Of a stretch of DNA of 64,000 nt, positions 1-8,135 are shown piece by piece (within the stretch, counting starts at the first letter, position 1; each line of letters begins with the position of its first letter). Made by a program: the position numbers and the translations under genes. The stretch spans positions 1 through 64,000 of the forward strand of contig CANJLL010000011.1 of NCBI GenBank assembly GCA_947475545.1. Direction: 5' to 3'. The stretch comes from Chloroflexota bacterium. Its GTDB lineage: Bacteria; Chloroflexota; Limnocylindria; Limnocylindrales; CSP1-4. The notes below the pieces were generated by a model that was given only the letters and a program-made list of their open reading frames with translations, had not been told where the DNA came from and searched no databases.

Positions 1-237
1 GTCGAAACCACGTCGGCCACCAGCAGCACCATCAACTTCCCCGTGGGTGATGACCGGGCCAACGGGGTCACCGTGGCGCTCGGTGCCGGCGGCACCCTGT
101 CCGCCGTCTTCGGTGCAGCCCCCGGCAAGACCGTCGAGCTCATCTTCGATGTCACCGGCTACTTCGTGCCCTCAGGCGGTGCTGCCCCCACGCCCGCCTA
201 CACCTGGGCCCAGGTCCGCCTGGTCGCCCACGACTGA
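1..237 (+). CDS. C-terminal fragment of a secreted surface protein (VTGYF-type repeat)
   Basis: The reading frame is open from base 1 with no start, so this is the last 78 residues of a longer protein. It contains GTLSAVFGAAPGKTVELIFD followed by VTGYFVP. This beta-strand module ending in FDVTGYF recurs in large secreted proteins of Actinobacteria and Chloroflexota; this is from family knowledge. A short Ala/Pro-rich tail follows. The last 66 nt overlap the 3' end of the convergent methyltransferase gene on the other strand. The rest of the gene, including any signal peptide or catalytic domain, lies outside the window, so its function cannot be named. Confidence 0.7.
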   Translation, partial: VETTSATSSTINFPVGDDRANGVTVALGAGGTLSAVFGAAPGKTVELIFDVTGYFVPSGGAAPTPAYTWAQVRLVAHD

Positions 238-912
238 GGCCGTTCGGGCCAGCGGCCTCGCGAACGTATAGACCCCCACCTCCTTGGACGCCGCGCTCTC
301 CAGCTCCCGGCTGGTGGTGACGCGGTACGTGGCCACGCGCTCCAAACCCACCGGCAGGTAGGCGCGTCCCGGATCCCCCATCAGGACCCGTGTCCCCGAG
401 GCCGCCGCCGCGGCCAGCCACGGCAGCAGGAGAGCCGCCATACCGGGCTGGTAGCAGACGTCCCCTGCGAGGATCACGTCCACATCCGGCGGACGGTCAC
501 CGCTCATGTCTCGACCCACGAACCCGACGTCGAGTCGGTTCTCGCGGGCATTGAGCCAGACTGCCGCCCCGGCCAGCGGGTCGATGTCGTTGGCCACAAC
601 GCGCAGGGCGCCCTCCCGCGCGGCGACGAACCCGCACAGCCCGCTCCCGGCCGCCAGGTCGAGCACCCGCAATCCGGCTACCTCGGCGGGCCGCTCGGTG
701 AGGTGGCGAGCGACGGCCAGCCCACCCGCCCACGGGAACGCCCAGTAGGGCAGGTCCGGATCCGCCATGCCCAACTCCGCTCCCGCCAGGGCACACAGGG
801 CCATCACGTCGCTGCCCATGTGGAGGCGGAGCCCAGGAACGTCCGGGACGACTTGCAGGCGCGTGTGCTTGCGAACGAATGCGCGCAGCCGGGCCGACGA
901 CAGCGATGTCAC
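172..912 (-). CDS. class I SAM-dependent methyltransferase, ETFB-KMT/Nnt1-like
   Basis: This 246-residue protein has a Rossmann methyltransferase fold. Motif I is VLDLAAGSGLCG (about residues 83-94), followed by the acidic ANDIDPLA segment that would bind the SAM ribose. The upstream segments RAFVRKHTRLQ and LPYWAFPWAGGLAVAR are typical of the electron-transfer-flavoprotein lysine methyltransferase/nicotinamide methyltransferase-like group. The substrate is probably a protein lysine but is not proven. An ATG exists at 945, but the GTG at 912 is preferred because TACGCT lies 7 nt upstream, as in other leaderless genes here. The 3' end runs 66 nt antisense into the neighbouring surface-protein gene. 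Confidence 0.8.
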   Translation of the reverse strand: MTSLSSARLRAFVRKHTRLQVVPDVPGLRLHMGSDVMALCALAGAELGMADPDLPYWAFPWAGGLAVARHLTERPAEVAGLRVLDLAAGSGLCGFVAAREGALRVVANDIDPLAGAAVWLNARENRLDVGFVGRDMSGDRPPDVDVILAGDVCYQPGMAALLLPWLAAAAASGTRVLMGDPGRAYLPVGLERVATYRVTTSRELESAASKEVGVYTFARPLARTASVVGDQADLGPGVGGRGGSTA

Positions 913-919
913 GCCGCCA

Positions 920-925
920 AGCGTA
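920..925 (-). promoter_or_regulatory. -10 hexamer TACGCT for leaderless methyltransferase mRNA
   Basis: TACGCT on the minus strand ends 7 nt before the GTG at 912, so transcription would begin at or next to the start codon. There is no Shine-Dalgarno. No clear -35 is visible. Confidence 0.4.
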
Positions 926-1014
926 CCGGTCCCGTCTTCGGTCATGCTCTGCACGCACCGGCCCGGGCAAGCGAGATGCCAGGCATCGCCCGCCGGAGGC
1001 AGACCGGGAGCGTC

Positions 1015-1806
1015 ATGATCGGCCTGGGGACCCTCATCAACGTCGTCGCGATCGTGTTGGGCTCGTCGCTGGGCGTGGCGTTCGGCCATCGGCTCCCCGA
1101 GCGGACCACCCGGACCGTGACCGACGCGCTGGGCATGGTCTCGCTGGTGATCGGCGCGATGAACATCGTCGCCCTTCGCGACCCGGACTATGTCGCGGTC
1201 GCAGGCAGCGGGACGCTCCTGATCATGCTGGCCGCCCTGATCCTGGGGGGCACGGCCGGCTCGCTCTTGCGGATCGAGGATCGCCTGGAGTCCTTTGGTG
1301 GCTGGCTCCAGCGGCGGTTCGCCGGCAAGCCGGTTCCCGCCAGCGCCGAGGGTGAAGCCGGCGAACCGCCTACGCCGAGTGCGACCGCCGCTGCCCGCGC
1401 CCGGTTCATCGAGGGGTTCGTGGACGCATCGCTGATCTTCTGCATTGGTCCGCTCGCGGTGCTCGGATCGCTGAGCGACGGCCTGGGCCGGAGCATCGAC
1501 CAGCTGGTCCTCAAGTCGACGATGGACGGCTTCTTCTCGATCGCATTCGCCTCCACGCTGGGTTGGGGCGTGGCCGCGTCGGCGATCGCCGTGGGCGCCT
1601 ACCAGGGCGCACTGACGCTCCTGGCGGTCGCGCTGGGCGGCCTGCTGCCGGCCGCGGTCACGGCCTCCATGACGGCCACGGGGGGGATCCTGCTCCTGGG
1701 TGTCGGCCTCCGCCTGCTCCATATCCGCCAGGTCCCGGTGGGCGACCTGATGCCCGCGATCCTGCTGGCGCCGATCATCACCGCCGTGGTGATGCACTTC
1801 TCGTAG
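1015..1806 (+). CDS. DUF554 family membrane protein
   Basis: This 263-residue polytopic membrane protein begins MIGLGTLINVVAIVLGSSLG, the standard N-terminus of the DUF554 (YdfK-like) family. About seven hydrophobic segments are visible, split by a polar loop at roughly residues 95-125. The later segment GFVDASLIFCIGPLAVLGS is also a family hallmark. The ATG at 1015 follows a GGGAG ribosome-binding site. The biochemical role of the family is not established. The gene is divergent from the methyltransferase, with about 100 bp between the two starts. Confidence 0.85.
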   Translation: MIGLGTLINVVAIVLGSSLGVAFGHRLPERTTRTVTDALGMVSLVIGAMNIVALRDPDYVAVAGSGTLLIMLAALILGGTAGSLLRIEDRLESFGGWLQRRFAGKPVPASAEGEAGEPPTPSATAAARARFIEGFVDASLIFCIGPLAVLGSLSDGLGRSIDQLVLKSTMDGFFSIAFASTLGWGVAASAIAVGAYQGALTLLAVALGGLLPAAVTASMTATGGILLLGVGLRLLHIRQVPVGDLMPAILLAPIITAVVMHFS

Positions 1807-1907
1807 GAGCCGACGCCTGAGGCCGGGAACCGAACCGTCGGCGTGGGCGTCCACCGCCCAGCGAACCCAGCAGGCCCTTGGGCCGATCCCAGCACCGGAG
1901 GCCACGC

Positions 1908-3023
1908 ATGCTCCGCCAGGCCCTCAGCCTTGCCCTCGCCGCCGTCCTGCTCCTCCCGGCGGCCGGCCTGGCCGCCGATCCGGTCGCCCCGCCGATCGCG
2001 CCAGCGGCGCCCGGCCACTACTACGTTGTCGAAGGCGTCGAGCGCGGCGCCAACACCATCAAGGTCCAGGGCAAGCTCTGGATCGAGGGCGACCGGCTTG
2101 GGGTCTCGGTGGGCTGCAACACGATCGGTGCGGCGATCGCGTTCGACGGCAAGATCCTCCGGATCACGGGCCCGCTGACAACAACCGAGATGGGCTGCCC
2201 CGCGGATCTCGCCGCCGCAGAGTCCGGCCTGATCGCCGCGCTTGGCGGCGGGCCCTTCAGCGTTGACGGCTCGGCGTTCAGCGGGAAAGACGTCCGGATC
2301 CTGGCCGCCGCGATGGGCACCAGGACGGGGCCGATCATGCCGCCCGACGGCGGCGTCATCGTGTACCCGGGCATCCCCTTCGACCCGCTCCTGTGCAAGG
2401 ACCTGGTCACGCCAGAGGAGTGGTCCGCTCTATTTGGCGCCGAGGGAGCTTCAGACGGCTCAACCGGCGCCGCGCCAGGGTCGGCCCCGGGCTTCGATCC
2501 GGGTGCCACGCCGGGTTCTCAGCCAGGCGCGGCCGCAGGATCCGGCAGCGGGTCAAGCAGCGGGTCCGCCGGGTCCGCCGGGTCCGCCGGCTCGGGCGCC
2601 ACGACCATCACCAACCCTGCGCCAGGCCGGGTCGCGCCAGCGACGCCCTTCGGACCGGCGGGAACACCCGGCGTGGTCGAGCCCTTCCCGCGCCCGGGCG
2701 TCGTCCCGCCCGCCGTCAGCCTTCCGCTCCCGTCAGTCCCCGCCGGAAAGGGCGCTCCGGTGGTCGGGCCGGGGCCGGCGGCGACGCCCAGCGCCGAGCT
2801 CTGCCGCGAACTGCTCACCCGCGTGCAGGCGCTGGCCACCGACATGATGGGGCTGCCCAAGGCAGCCGGCGGTGCGACGAACGAGCTGGCGGTCGCGCGG
2901 GATGCGGCCTCCATCACGCGTGTGTCCGGCGAGGCGTCGTTCGCGCTGATCCTGGCGCTGGGGCTGCTGCTGATCGGCTGGATCCGCTCCGTCGCAGGCC
3001 GGCCATCGCCGGGCAGCGACTGA
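1908..3023 (+). CDS. secreted META-domain protein with C-terminal membrane anchor
   Basis: The protein (371 aa) opens with a signal peptide (MLRQALSLALAAVLLLPAAG, residues 1-20). Residues about 40-130 match a META/HslJ-like fold: GVSVGCNTIGAAI, then GPLTTTEMGCP with paired cysteines. A long low-complexity linker rich in Gly, Ser, Pro and Ala follows, containing tandem 9-bp repeats that encode SAG. A C-terminal hydrophobic helix (ALILALGLLLIGWIRSVA) and a basic tail look like a membrane anchor. The ATG has a GGAG site upstream. The protein is probably displayed on the outer face of the membrane; its ligand or role is unknown. Confidence 0.7.
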   Translation: MLRQALSLALAAVLLLPAAGLAADPVAPPIAPAAPGHYYVVEGVERGANTIKVQGKLWIEGDRLGVSVGCNTIGAAIAFDGKILRITGPLTTTEMGCPADLAAAESGLIAALGGGPFSVDGSAFSGKDVRILAAAMGTRTGPIMPPDGGVIVYPGIPFDPLLCKDLVTPEEWSALFGAEGASDGSTGAAPGSAPGFDPGATPGSQPGAAAGSGSGSSSGSAGSAGSAGSGATTITNPAPGRVAPATPFGPAGTPGVVEPFPRPGVVPPAVSLPLPSVPAGKGAPVVGPGPAATPSAELCRELLTRVQALATDMMGLPKAAGGATNELAVARDAASITRVSGEASFALILALGLLLIGWIRSVAGRPSPGSD

Positions 3024-3031
3024 GGAGTGCC

Positions 3032-3862
3032 TCAGCGGACGGTCACGTCCGCCGCCGTCGCCCTGAGCAATCGCGCCACGTCCGCGGGCAGTCCCCCCTC
3101 GTCGCGGACCTCGCGCGGGTCTGCTCCCAGGATGGCGGCGTACAACACGCACGCCGCCAGGTAGGTGCCGGCCGCGCTGGGGTGCGAGCCGTCCGGGCCC
3201 CACAGCCCGACCTCGGGATGGGCCGCGACCACGGACGCCCAGGCCCTGCCGACGGGGGCGACCGGGACGCCCAGCCGCAGGCCCATCTGCTCGTACCCGT
3301 CGATGAGTGCGGCCTGCATCGACCCGTAGTCCAGCCGCAGGTCCGCCCACCCGTCGCGGTGGCCCCACGTCTCGAACAGGATCGGCTGGGCGCCCATCGC
3401 GCGTGCCAGGTCCATCAGCGTCGCGGCCGCCGGCGCCATCCGGGTCTGTCGTGCCCGGACCGACGCCGGGATCTGGCTCTGCTCCTGGAGGACCACCGCG
3501 TCCCAGTGCGACCCGCCCAGCGCGTCGAGCGACCCGCGATCCGCCGCGTGACCGGCGAAGGTCTGGCCCCCGGGCGCCACCGACACCGTCTCCACCTGGC
3601 GACCCGCGGACGCCGCGAGCCGGCGTACCACCGCGGGCAGGTCGTTGGTCGCCGTGTAGCTGTTGCCGAGGAAGAGGATCCGGGCGCAGGCGCCCGAGGC
3701 CCCGTCGGGCGGGCACGTGGTGGGCGCCAGCAACGGCATGACATGCGCGGCGACTGCGGCAAGCGCCAGCACGGCGACGAGCGCCAGGCCAGCCGCGAGG
3801 GCGGTCCAGCGCCCTCCCGCCCGACCGCGAGTGCCTGACCGCTCACCAAACGCCGACCCCAT
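3032..3862 (-). CDS. SGNH/GDSL-like hydrolase (DUF4886-type), membrane-anchored
   Basis: The protein is 276 residues. A hydrophobic helix (LAAGLALVAVLALAAVAAH, about residues 20-40) serves as signal or anchor. The catalytic-type block I is ILFLGNSYTATNDLPAVVRR. Later blocks are VVLQEQS, ILFETWGHRDGW and GPDGSHPSAAGTYLAA, where the DGSHPS segment would carry the Asp/His pair. The GNSYT block fits the DUF4886/SGNH esterase superfamily, whose members act on acetyl esters. The substrate is unknown. ATG at 3862 was chosen because it precedes the hydrophobic segment and has a GGGAG site; the longer ORF-track start has no support. It is convergent with the META-domain gene, 8 bp away. Confidence 0.7.
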   Translation of the reverse strand: MGSAFGERSGTRGRAGGRWTALAAGLALVAVLALAAVAAHVMPLLAPTTCPPDGASGACARILFLGNSYTATNDLPAVVRRLAASAGRQVETVSVAPGGQTFAGHAADRGSLDALGGSHWDAVVLQEQSQIPASVRARQTRMAPAAATLMDLARAMGAQPILFETWGHRDGWADLRLDYGSMQAALIDGYEQMGLRLGVPVAPVGRAWASVVAAHPEVGLWGPDGSHPSAAGTYLAACVLYAAILGADPREVRDEGGLPADVARLLRATAADVTVR

Positions 3863-3960
3863 CGCCGCGCTCCCGTGGATCCGGACGGTCCGGGGCGTCC
3901 GTCCGTCGCTATGATCGCCCGCCTTGGCCCGTGCGATTGCAGGCCCGATTGCAGGACTGC

Positions 3961-5334
3961 CTAGGGGGCGTCCGGAATCGTGGTCACGATCGCGCCCTGC
4001 CAGATGCTGGTTGATGGCGCGATGGTCTCCCAGTACGGGAGCATGACCTTGCGCATCGTCTCGATGGAGTACCACTGGTCGGGCGGCGGATCGTAGAAGC
4101 CCTTCTTGAGGACCTGGCGCGGGTAGAGCGGCCCCTCCACATAGACGCCGGTCAGCTGCCAGTTATCGCTGACGAGCGGGTCGACGGTGGCCGTGAAGCC
4201 GCTCATCACCCAGGCGTGCGAGCCCCAGTTGACGAAGAGGGCGGCGGGACGCTTGAGCGTTCGGATGGCCAGGGCGGCCTCCCGGAGCGCGTCATCGCTG
4301 GACCGGTTCTTGCTCCACCGGTACGACCCTGCCCCGAAGGCCGACAGCGCCGCGACCATGCCCTGGGGATCCGACCCCGCGATCGATGACGAGAAGCGAT
4401 CGCGGGCGTGCTCGAAGCCGATGATGGCCAGCTGGCCCGCGTAGCTGGCGTCCTGCTGGCCCTGGACCATGTTGGCCATCATCTGCACGGACGCCGCCGT
4501 GCACCAGGTCCATGTCTGCTGCGGGGAGTAGACGCCGTCGCGATACAGGTCGAAGCGAAAGAACGGTTCGGGCGGCGCGGCAACCCAGAGCGGCGGCGAC
4601 ACCTGGTCGTGGGTCTCGGACTCAGCCAGGACCATGTGGACCGTGTAGCGGTAGCAGCGTCCGGCGCTCAGCCTGCCCGTGGCGGCCACGTGGTCCACCG
4701 GCGCGGGCATCGCCGAGACGCGCACGAATGCGGCGCACGCGCCCCCCACGAACGGCGCCTCCTCGGTGATCAGCGTCCTTGACGCGAGGGCGGTCCCCGC
4801 CGGGCCTTCTGCCCAGGTGACCAGGACCGGCTGGTCAAATGGCACCGGGTCCTCCGGGATGCCGCTGAACGTGACGAGCGGCCAGGGCACAACGCTCCAG
4901 GTCGTCGCATGAAAGCTCGCCACGGCGACCCGGCCCTGGTCATCGGCCGCGCGGGCCCCCCCAGGGGCGTGGCCTCCGTCGCGCGGCTGGCCGCGATCGG
5001 GGCCGGCCGGGTCCGGGACGAGAGGCGCGGTCTGGGAGTAACTGGCGAGCATCGGTCGGGCCGCCAGCGGGCCAGACCTCGCGGAGACGGGCGATCCGGG
5101 CGCGATCGGCGGAATGGCGCAGTCGCCCGCAACCAGGGCGGCGGCCAGCAGCCCAACGACTCTGAAGCCACGCCAGACACGCACGCGCGCCACCTCCGCG
5201 ACAGTTGGCAGGGTTCCGGGAGGCGCGGCGGATCGTTGTGGCGGCGGCACGGCGGCCTCGAGAGCCGATTTGGGTGCTCCGGCCTGGGGACCGGGGCGTG
5301 CCACCGTCGCGGACCGCCGCGGCCCGGACGTCAC
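3961..5334 (-). CDS. secreted C39-like cysteine peptidase family protein
   Basis: The 457-residue product starts at a GTG preceded by GGGAGG. A membrane segment (VVGLLAAALVA, about residues 58-69) follows a basic N-terminus. The middle part looks like a beta-sandwich with several Trp residues. The C-terminal 200 residues look like a papain-fold domain of the Peptidase_C39_2 kind: QQTWTWCTAASVQMM gives Gln and Cys (Cys about 278), NWGSHAWVMSGF gives the His (about 373), and SDNW follows with an acidic or amide residue. It is likely an extracytoplasmic protease or peptidase-like protein; its target is unknown. A possible -10 TATCGT lies at 5384-5389. Confidence 0.65.
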   Translation of the reverse strand: MTSGPRRSATVARPGPQAGAPKSALEAAVPPPQRSAAPPGTLPTVAEVARVRVWRGFRVVGLLAAALVAGDCAIPPIAPGSPVSARSGPLAARPMLASYSQTAPLVPDPAGPDRGQPRDGGHAPGGARAADDQGRVAVASFHATTWSVVPWPLVTFSGIPEDPVPFDQPVLVTWAEGPAGTALASRTLITEEAPFVGGACAAFVRVSAMPAPVDHVAATGRLSAGRCYRYTVHMVLAESETHDQVSPPLWVAAPPEPFFRFDLYRDGVYSPQQTWTWCTAASVQMMANMVQGQQDASYAGQLAIIGFEHARDRFSSSIAGSDPQGMVAALSAFGAGSYRWSKNRSSDDALREAALAIRTLKRPAALFVNWGSHAWVMSGFTATVDPLVSDNWQLTGVYVEGPLYPRQVLKKGFYDPPPDQWYSIETMRKVMLPYWETIAPSTSIWQGAIVTTIPDAP

Positions 5335-5496
5335 AGAACCTCCCTCGCCGGGACCTCCTCCCCCGAGGCATCCCGACCGGCGCACGATACGGGACCGCGC
5401 TTGCCTCCGCAACGCGAATCCGCCGCGCGCGGACCGCGCTCGACGCGGCCGGGAATGCCGGCCCAGGCGTCTCGCGGTGCAGCCAGGCACCGGCCA

Positions 5497-6387
5497 TTAG
5501 GCGACCGGCCCCCAGGGTGCTCCTGGCGAGACGCGCCGACCACCGGGCGAACGCCGGCGGACCGCGAGGGCCAGCACCGCCGCCAGCACAGACGCCGTCG
5601 CCAGCCGGATCAGCCCGCCCAGCCCGGCGCCGGACAGGTCCGCGTCGATCGACGCGGTCAGGGCTCGCGTGCTGTCCAGGTTGATCGCCTGGACAGCGCC
5701 CTCGGCCTCCAGCAGCCGGGGCACGAAGTCGGTCCCCAGGAGGCCCAGCGCCTGGAGTGGATCACGGGGCGCCGCCACGTGATCTCGCGCGATCCCGACC
5801 AGCTGCGCTGCGGCCTGCTCGTCGGCGAGCTCGCGGTCGATCAGGGCGAGCGCCGCACCGGCCGCGGCGCGATCGGCCTGGGCGACGGCCACGACCGCCG
5901 TCGCCAGTTCGGCCTCCAGCTTGGCCGGCGGCAGGCCGAGCGCCTGCAGGACGGGCCGGGGCGCGGCCACGCGGGCGATTGCGGCGGCCACGGCCGCGGC
6001 AGCCTCCACCTGGTCCCTGGCCGCGGCGGCGGCTCGGCTCAGCGCCGGGGCATCCAGGGCCCCCTCGAAGAGCCCCCTGACGGCCCCCGTTCCCACATCC
6101 GCGTCGGGTAGGAGACGATCCGCCCTGTCCACGTCGGCGATCAGGTCGAGTGCGATCGAGATGGCGGCAGCCGTCCCCGCGCAGCGCTCGGGTCCGCTCG
6201 GCACGGCCACGGCGGCGGACAGCTGCCACGGCGCCGCCGCCACGGCGAGCACGGCCCGCTGGGCCACGATCCACTCCAGCAGCGGGCAGGCTGCCTCGGC
6301 GCCCACGGCGCGTCCGGGTGCCAACAGGATGACGCCGACCAGGGCAAGGGCGGCCACGAGGGAGCGTCCTGCGTCGCGTGCACCCAT
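5497..6387 (-). CDS. hypothetical secreted helical protein with C-terminal membrane helix
   Basis: I do not recognise this 296-residue protein. It begins with a signal peptide (SLVAALALVGVILLAPGRAVGA, cleavage near residue 30). The body is very rich in Ala and predicted helical, with a few cysteines near the mature N-terminus. It ends with a hydrophobic stretch (IRLATASVLAAVLALAV) and a basic tail, as expected for a type I membrane protein. The ATG at 6387 has a strong GGAGGAG site. It lies between two other secreted or membrane genes on the same strand, which suggests an envelope role without naming one. Confidence 0.6.
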   Translation of the reverse strand: MGARDAGRSLVAALALVGVILLAPGRAVGAEAACPLLEWIVAQRAVLAVAAAPWQLSAAVAVPSGPERCAGTAAAISIALDLIADVDRADRLLPDADVGTGAVRGLFEGALDAPALSRAAAAARDQVEAAAAVAAAIARVAAPRPVLQALGLPPAKLEAELATAVVAVAQADRAAAGAALALIDRELADEQAAAQLVGIARDHVAAPRDPLQALGLLGTDFVPRLLEAEGAVQAINLDSTRALTASIDADLSGAGLGGLIRLATASVLAAVLALAVRRRSPGGRRVSPGAPWGPVA

Positions 6388-6498
6388 CGCTGCTCCTCCG
6401 GCCAGGGACTGCTCATCGTGTGCGCGGGGCGCCGCGCACGACCGAGTCTACGGGCTGCCGGTCGGGCACCTCTCGCTCACCGAGCGGAACGGGGCCGC

Positions 6499-7275
6499 CT
6501 AGCAGGTCACCGGGTGGGGCGCCGGGTGGGCCGCCGCGTCATCCACCGTCGACTGGCCGACCAGCGTCGCAACCACCTGCAGCTTTGGGACCGCGGCTCC
6601 CTGGCCCTCGGACGTCTGCAGCCAGAGCGATTCGGGCCCGTCCCAGGCGAAGGCCCCGCTCATGTCGGTGACGTGGCGGCGGACCTCGTCGATCCGGTAG
6701 CTGAATCGAAGGCTGTCACCCGTGTAGACGTCGACCAGCATGCCCAGCATCGCCGCGCCGTCGTTGACGAGCGACATCTTGAGGAGCGGCAGGAAGCTGC
6801 CGGTCTGGGCGTGGGCGTACAGGTAGGTGACGCCGGTCTGGCCGCCGCCGGGCTGGTCCAGCTCGACGATGTACATCGCAACGCCGCACGCGGGATACGG
6901 GGTCGCCTGTCGCATGACGGGCAGGTCGATCCCCAGGGCGCCCACGGCGACCCGTGTCGCGACGCGGTCCGTTGGCACCTTGATCGGCTTGGGCGTCGGG
7001 CCCGACGGCGGGGGTGCGCTGGGGGCCAGCGCCTGGTTGGTGGGGGCATCCGTCACCAGGCCGGCGGGCGGCAGCGTGGGCAGCAACGCGAAGGTGGGGG
7101 CGACGGCGAGGACGGGAGCAACGGTCGGTGCGGCCCTCGGTCCGACGTCTGGCTCGGCTGGGCGCAGCCCGGAGGCGGTCAGGACCGCGGCGGCCAGCAT
7201 GGCCGTGCCGCCGGCCAGGACGACCAGGCGGCGGAGAGTGGTCCGGGGTGGCGTCTGCTCAATCACCAGGTCCAC
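6499..7275 (-). CDS. sortase-like protein with Ser at the catalytic Cys position
   Basis: This 258-residue protein has an N-terminal membrane helix (residues 16-34), a Pro/Ala-rich spacer to about residue 100, and then a sortase beta-barrel: VAVGALGIDLPVM, VTYLYAHAQTGSFLPLL with the catalytic-type His155, VDVYTGDSLRFSYRIDEVRRH, and the terminal strand SLWLQTSEG. Sortases carry Cys after the Thr in this last strand (TxTC pattern); here codon 222 is TCC, Ser. The Arg usually found downstream is also absent, with Lys231 nearby. It may be inactive, may bind sorting signals, or may belong to a serine-variant lineage. GTG start. Confidence 0.7.
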   Translation of the reverse strand: MDLVIEQTPPRTTLRRLVVLAGGTAMLAAAVLTASGLRPAEPDVGPRAAPTVAPVLAVAPTFALLPTLPPAGLVTDAPTNQALAPSAPPPSGPTPKPIKVPTDRVATRVAVGALGIDLPVMRQATPYPACGVAMYIVELDQPGGGQTGVTYLYAHAQTGSFLPLLKMSLVNDGAAMLGMLVDVYTGDSLRFSYRIDEVRRHVTDMSGAFAWDGPESLWLQTSEGQGAAVPKLQVVATLVGQSTVDDAAAHPAPHPVTC

Positions 7276-7394
7276 GATCGTACCTCAGGCCCACCCGGTG
7301 ACCCGCCGCGCTGGGGCCCGGCAAGCCCGCACGTGGTGCGTCTCGGCCCCGGATTCCGGCGGCAGCGGCGCGTGGCGACCCGGCCGGGGCTGGC

Positions 7395-7400
7395 TACCAT
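7395..7400 (+). promoter_or_regulatory. -10 hexamer TACCAT for leaderless lysE-family mRNA
   Basis: TACCAT ends 6 nt before the ATG at 7407. The bases between are GCGGAG, too close to the ATG to act as a Shine-Dalgarno, so the transcript probably begins at the ATG. No clear -35 is seen. Confidence 0.4.
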
Positions 7401-7406
7401 GCGGAG

Positions 7407-8105
7407 ATGGACTCGTCACTGGTTGCGTTCACCGGGGTGGCCGCCCTGATGACGATCTCGCCCGGCCCGGACATGGCGTTGATGCTCAGGAACGTGCTGC
7501 GAGCCGGCCGGCCCGTGGTGCTGCCGACCACCCTCGGGATCGTCTCAGGCCTCGCGGTCTGGGCGGTCGCTTCCGCGGTGGGGATCTCCACGCTCGTCGC
7601 GGCTTCCGCCGAGGCATACGCGTCGCTCCGGCTCATTGGCGGTGCCTACCTGGCCATCCTGGGGCTCACGGCGCTCCGACACGCCGTCCGGTCACACGAT
7701 GGACGGCGCGGCGGGTCGCCGGAACGCTCGCCGGGCGGGTCCGCGTCCGGGTCGCCGGGTGGGTCCGCGTCCGCCGGGGCCTCGACCCCGACCTCGCCCG
7801 GCGGGTTGACCGGCGCGGGGGCGTTCCGGATGGGCCTGGTCACCAACGTGACCAACCCCAAGGTCGGCGTGTTCTACGCGACGCTCCTGCCCCAGTTCAT
7901 CCCGGCGGGGGCGCCCGTGCTGGGAACGTCGCTCCTGCTGGCGGGCATCCACGCCGTGCTGGGCATCGCGTGGCTGGTGTCCTACGGGACCGCGCTCAGC
8001 AGGCTGGGCACGGTCCTCGACCACGGCCGCGCCCGGCGCATCCTGGAAGGGACGACCGGGATCGTGCTGATCGCACTGGGGGCCCGAGTCGCGATTGCGG
8101 CGTGA
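7407..8105 (+). CDS. LysE/RhtB family amino-acid exporter
   Basis: This 232-residue inner-membrane protein belongs to the LysE/RhtB translocators that export amino acids or related small molecules. The N-terminal signature is ISPGPDMALMLRNVLRAGRP, and the second half has GLVTNVTNPKVGVFYATLLPQF, both diagnostic of the family. About six membrane helices are visible. The central loop (about residues 97-135) is expanded by a near-duplicate of about 24 bp encoding SPGGSAS twice, which is unusual. The substrate cannot be inferred. The gene stands alone and is convergent with the lipoprotein gene downstream. Confidence 0.85.
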   Translation: MDSSLVAFTGVAALMTISPGPDMALMLRNVLRAGRPVVLPTTLGIVSGLAVWAVASAVGISTLVAASAEAYASLRLIGGAYLAILGLTALRHAVRSHDGRRGGSPERSPGGSASGSPGGSASAGASTPTSPGGLTGAGAFRMGLVTNVTNPKVGVFYATLLPQFIPAGAPVLGTSLLLAGIHAVLGIAWLVSYGTALSRLGTVLDHGRARRILEGTTGIVLIALGARVAIAA

Positions 8106-8114
8106 CCGGCCCCC

Positions 8115-8129
8115 GGGGGGCGTCCCCCC
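8115..8129. terminator. G6/C6 hairpin between convergent genes
   Basis: GGGGGG-CGT-CCCCCC forms a short, very stable hairpin in the 30-bp gap between the convergent lysE-family and lipoprotein genes. It has no U tract, so termination there is only a guess. Confidence 0.3.
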
Positions 8130-8135
8130 CCCGAC

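Noticed and set aside
3909-3914. TATGAT -10-like box on the plus strand
   Set aside because: It points into the 3' end of the minus-strand C39-like gene with no plus-strand gene to serve.
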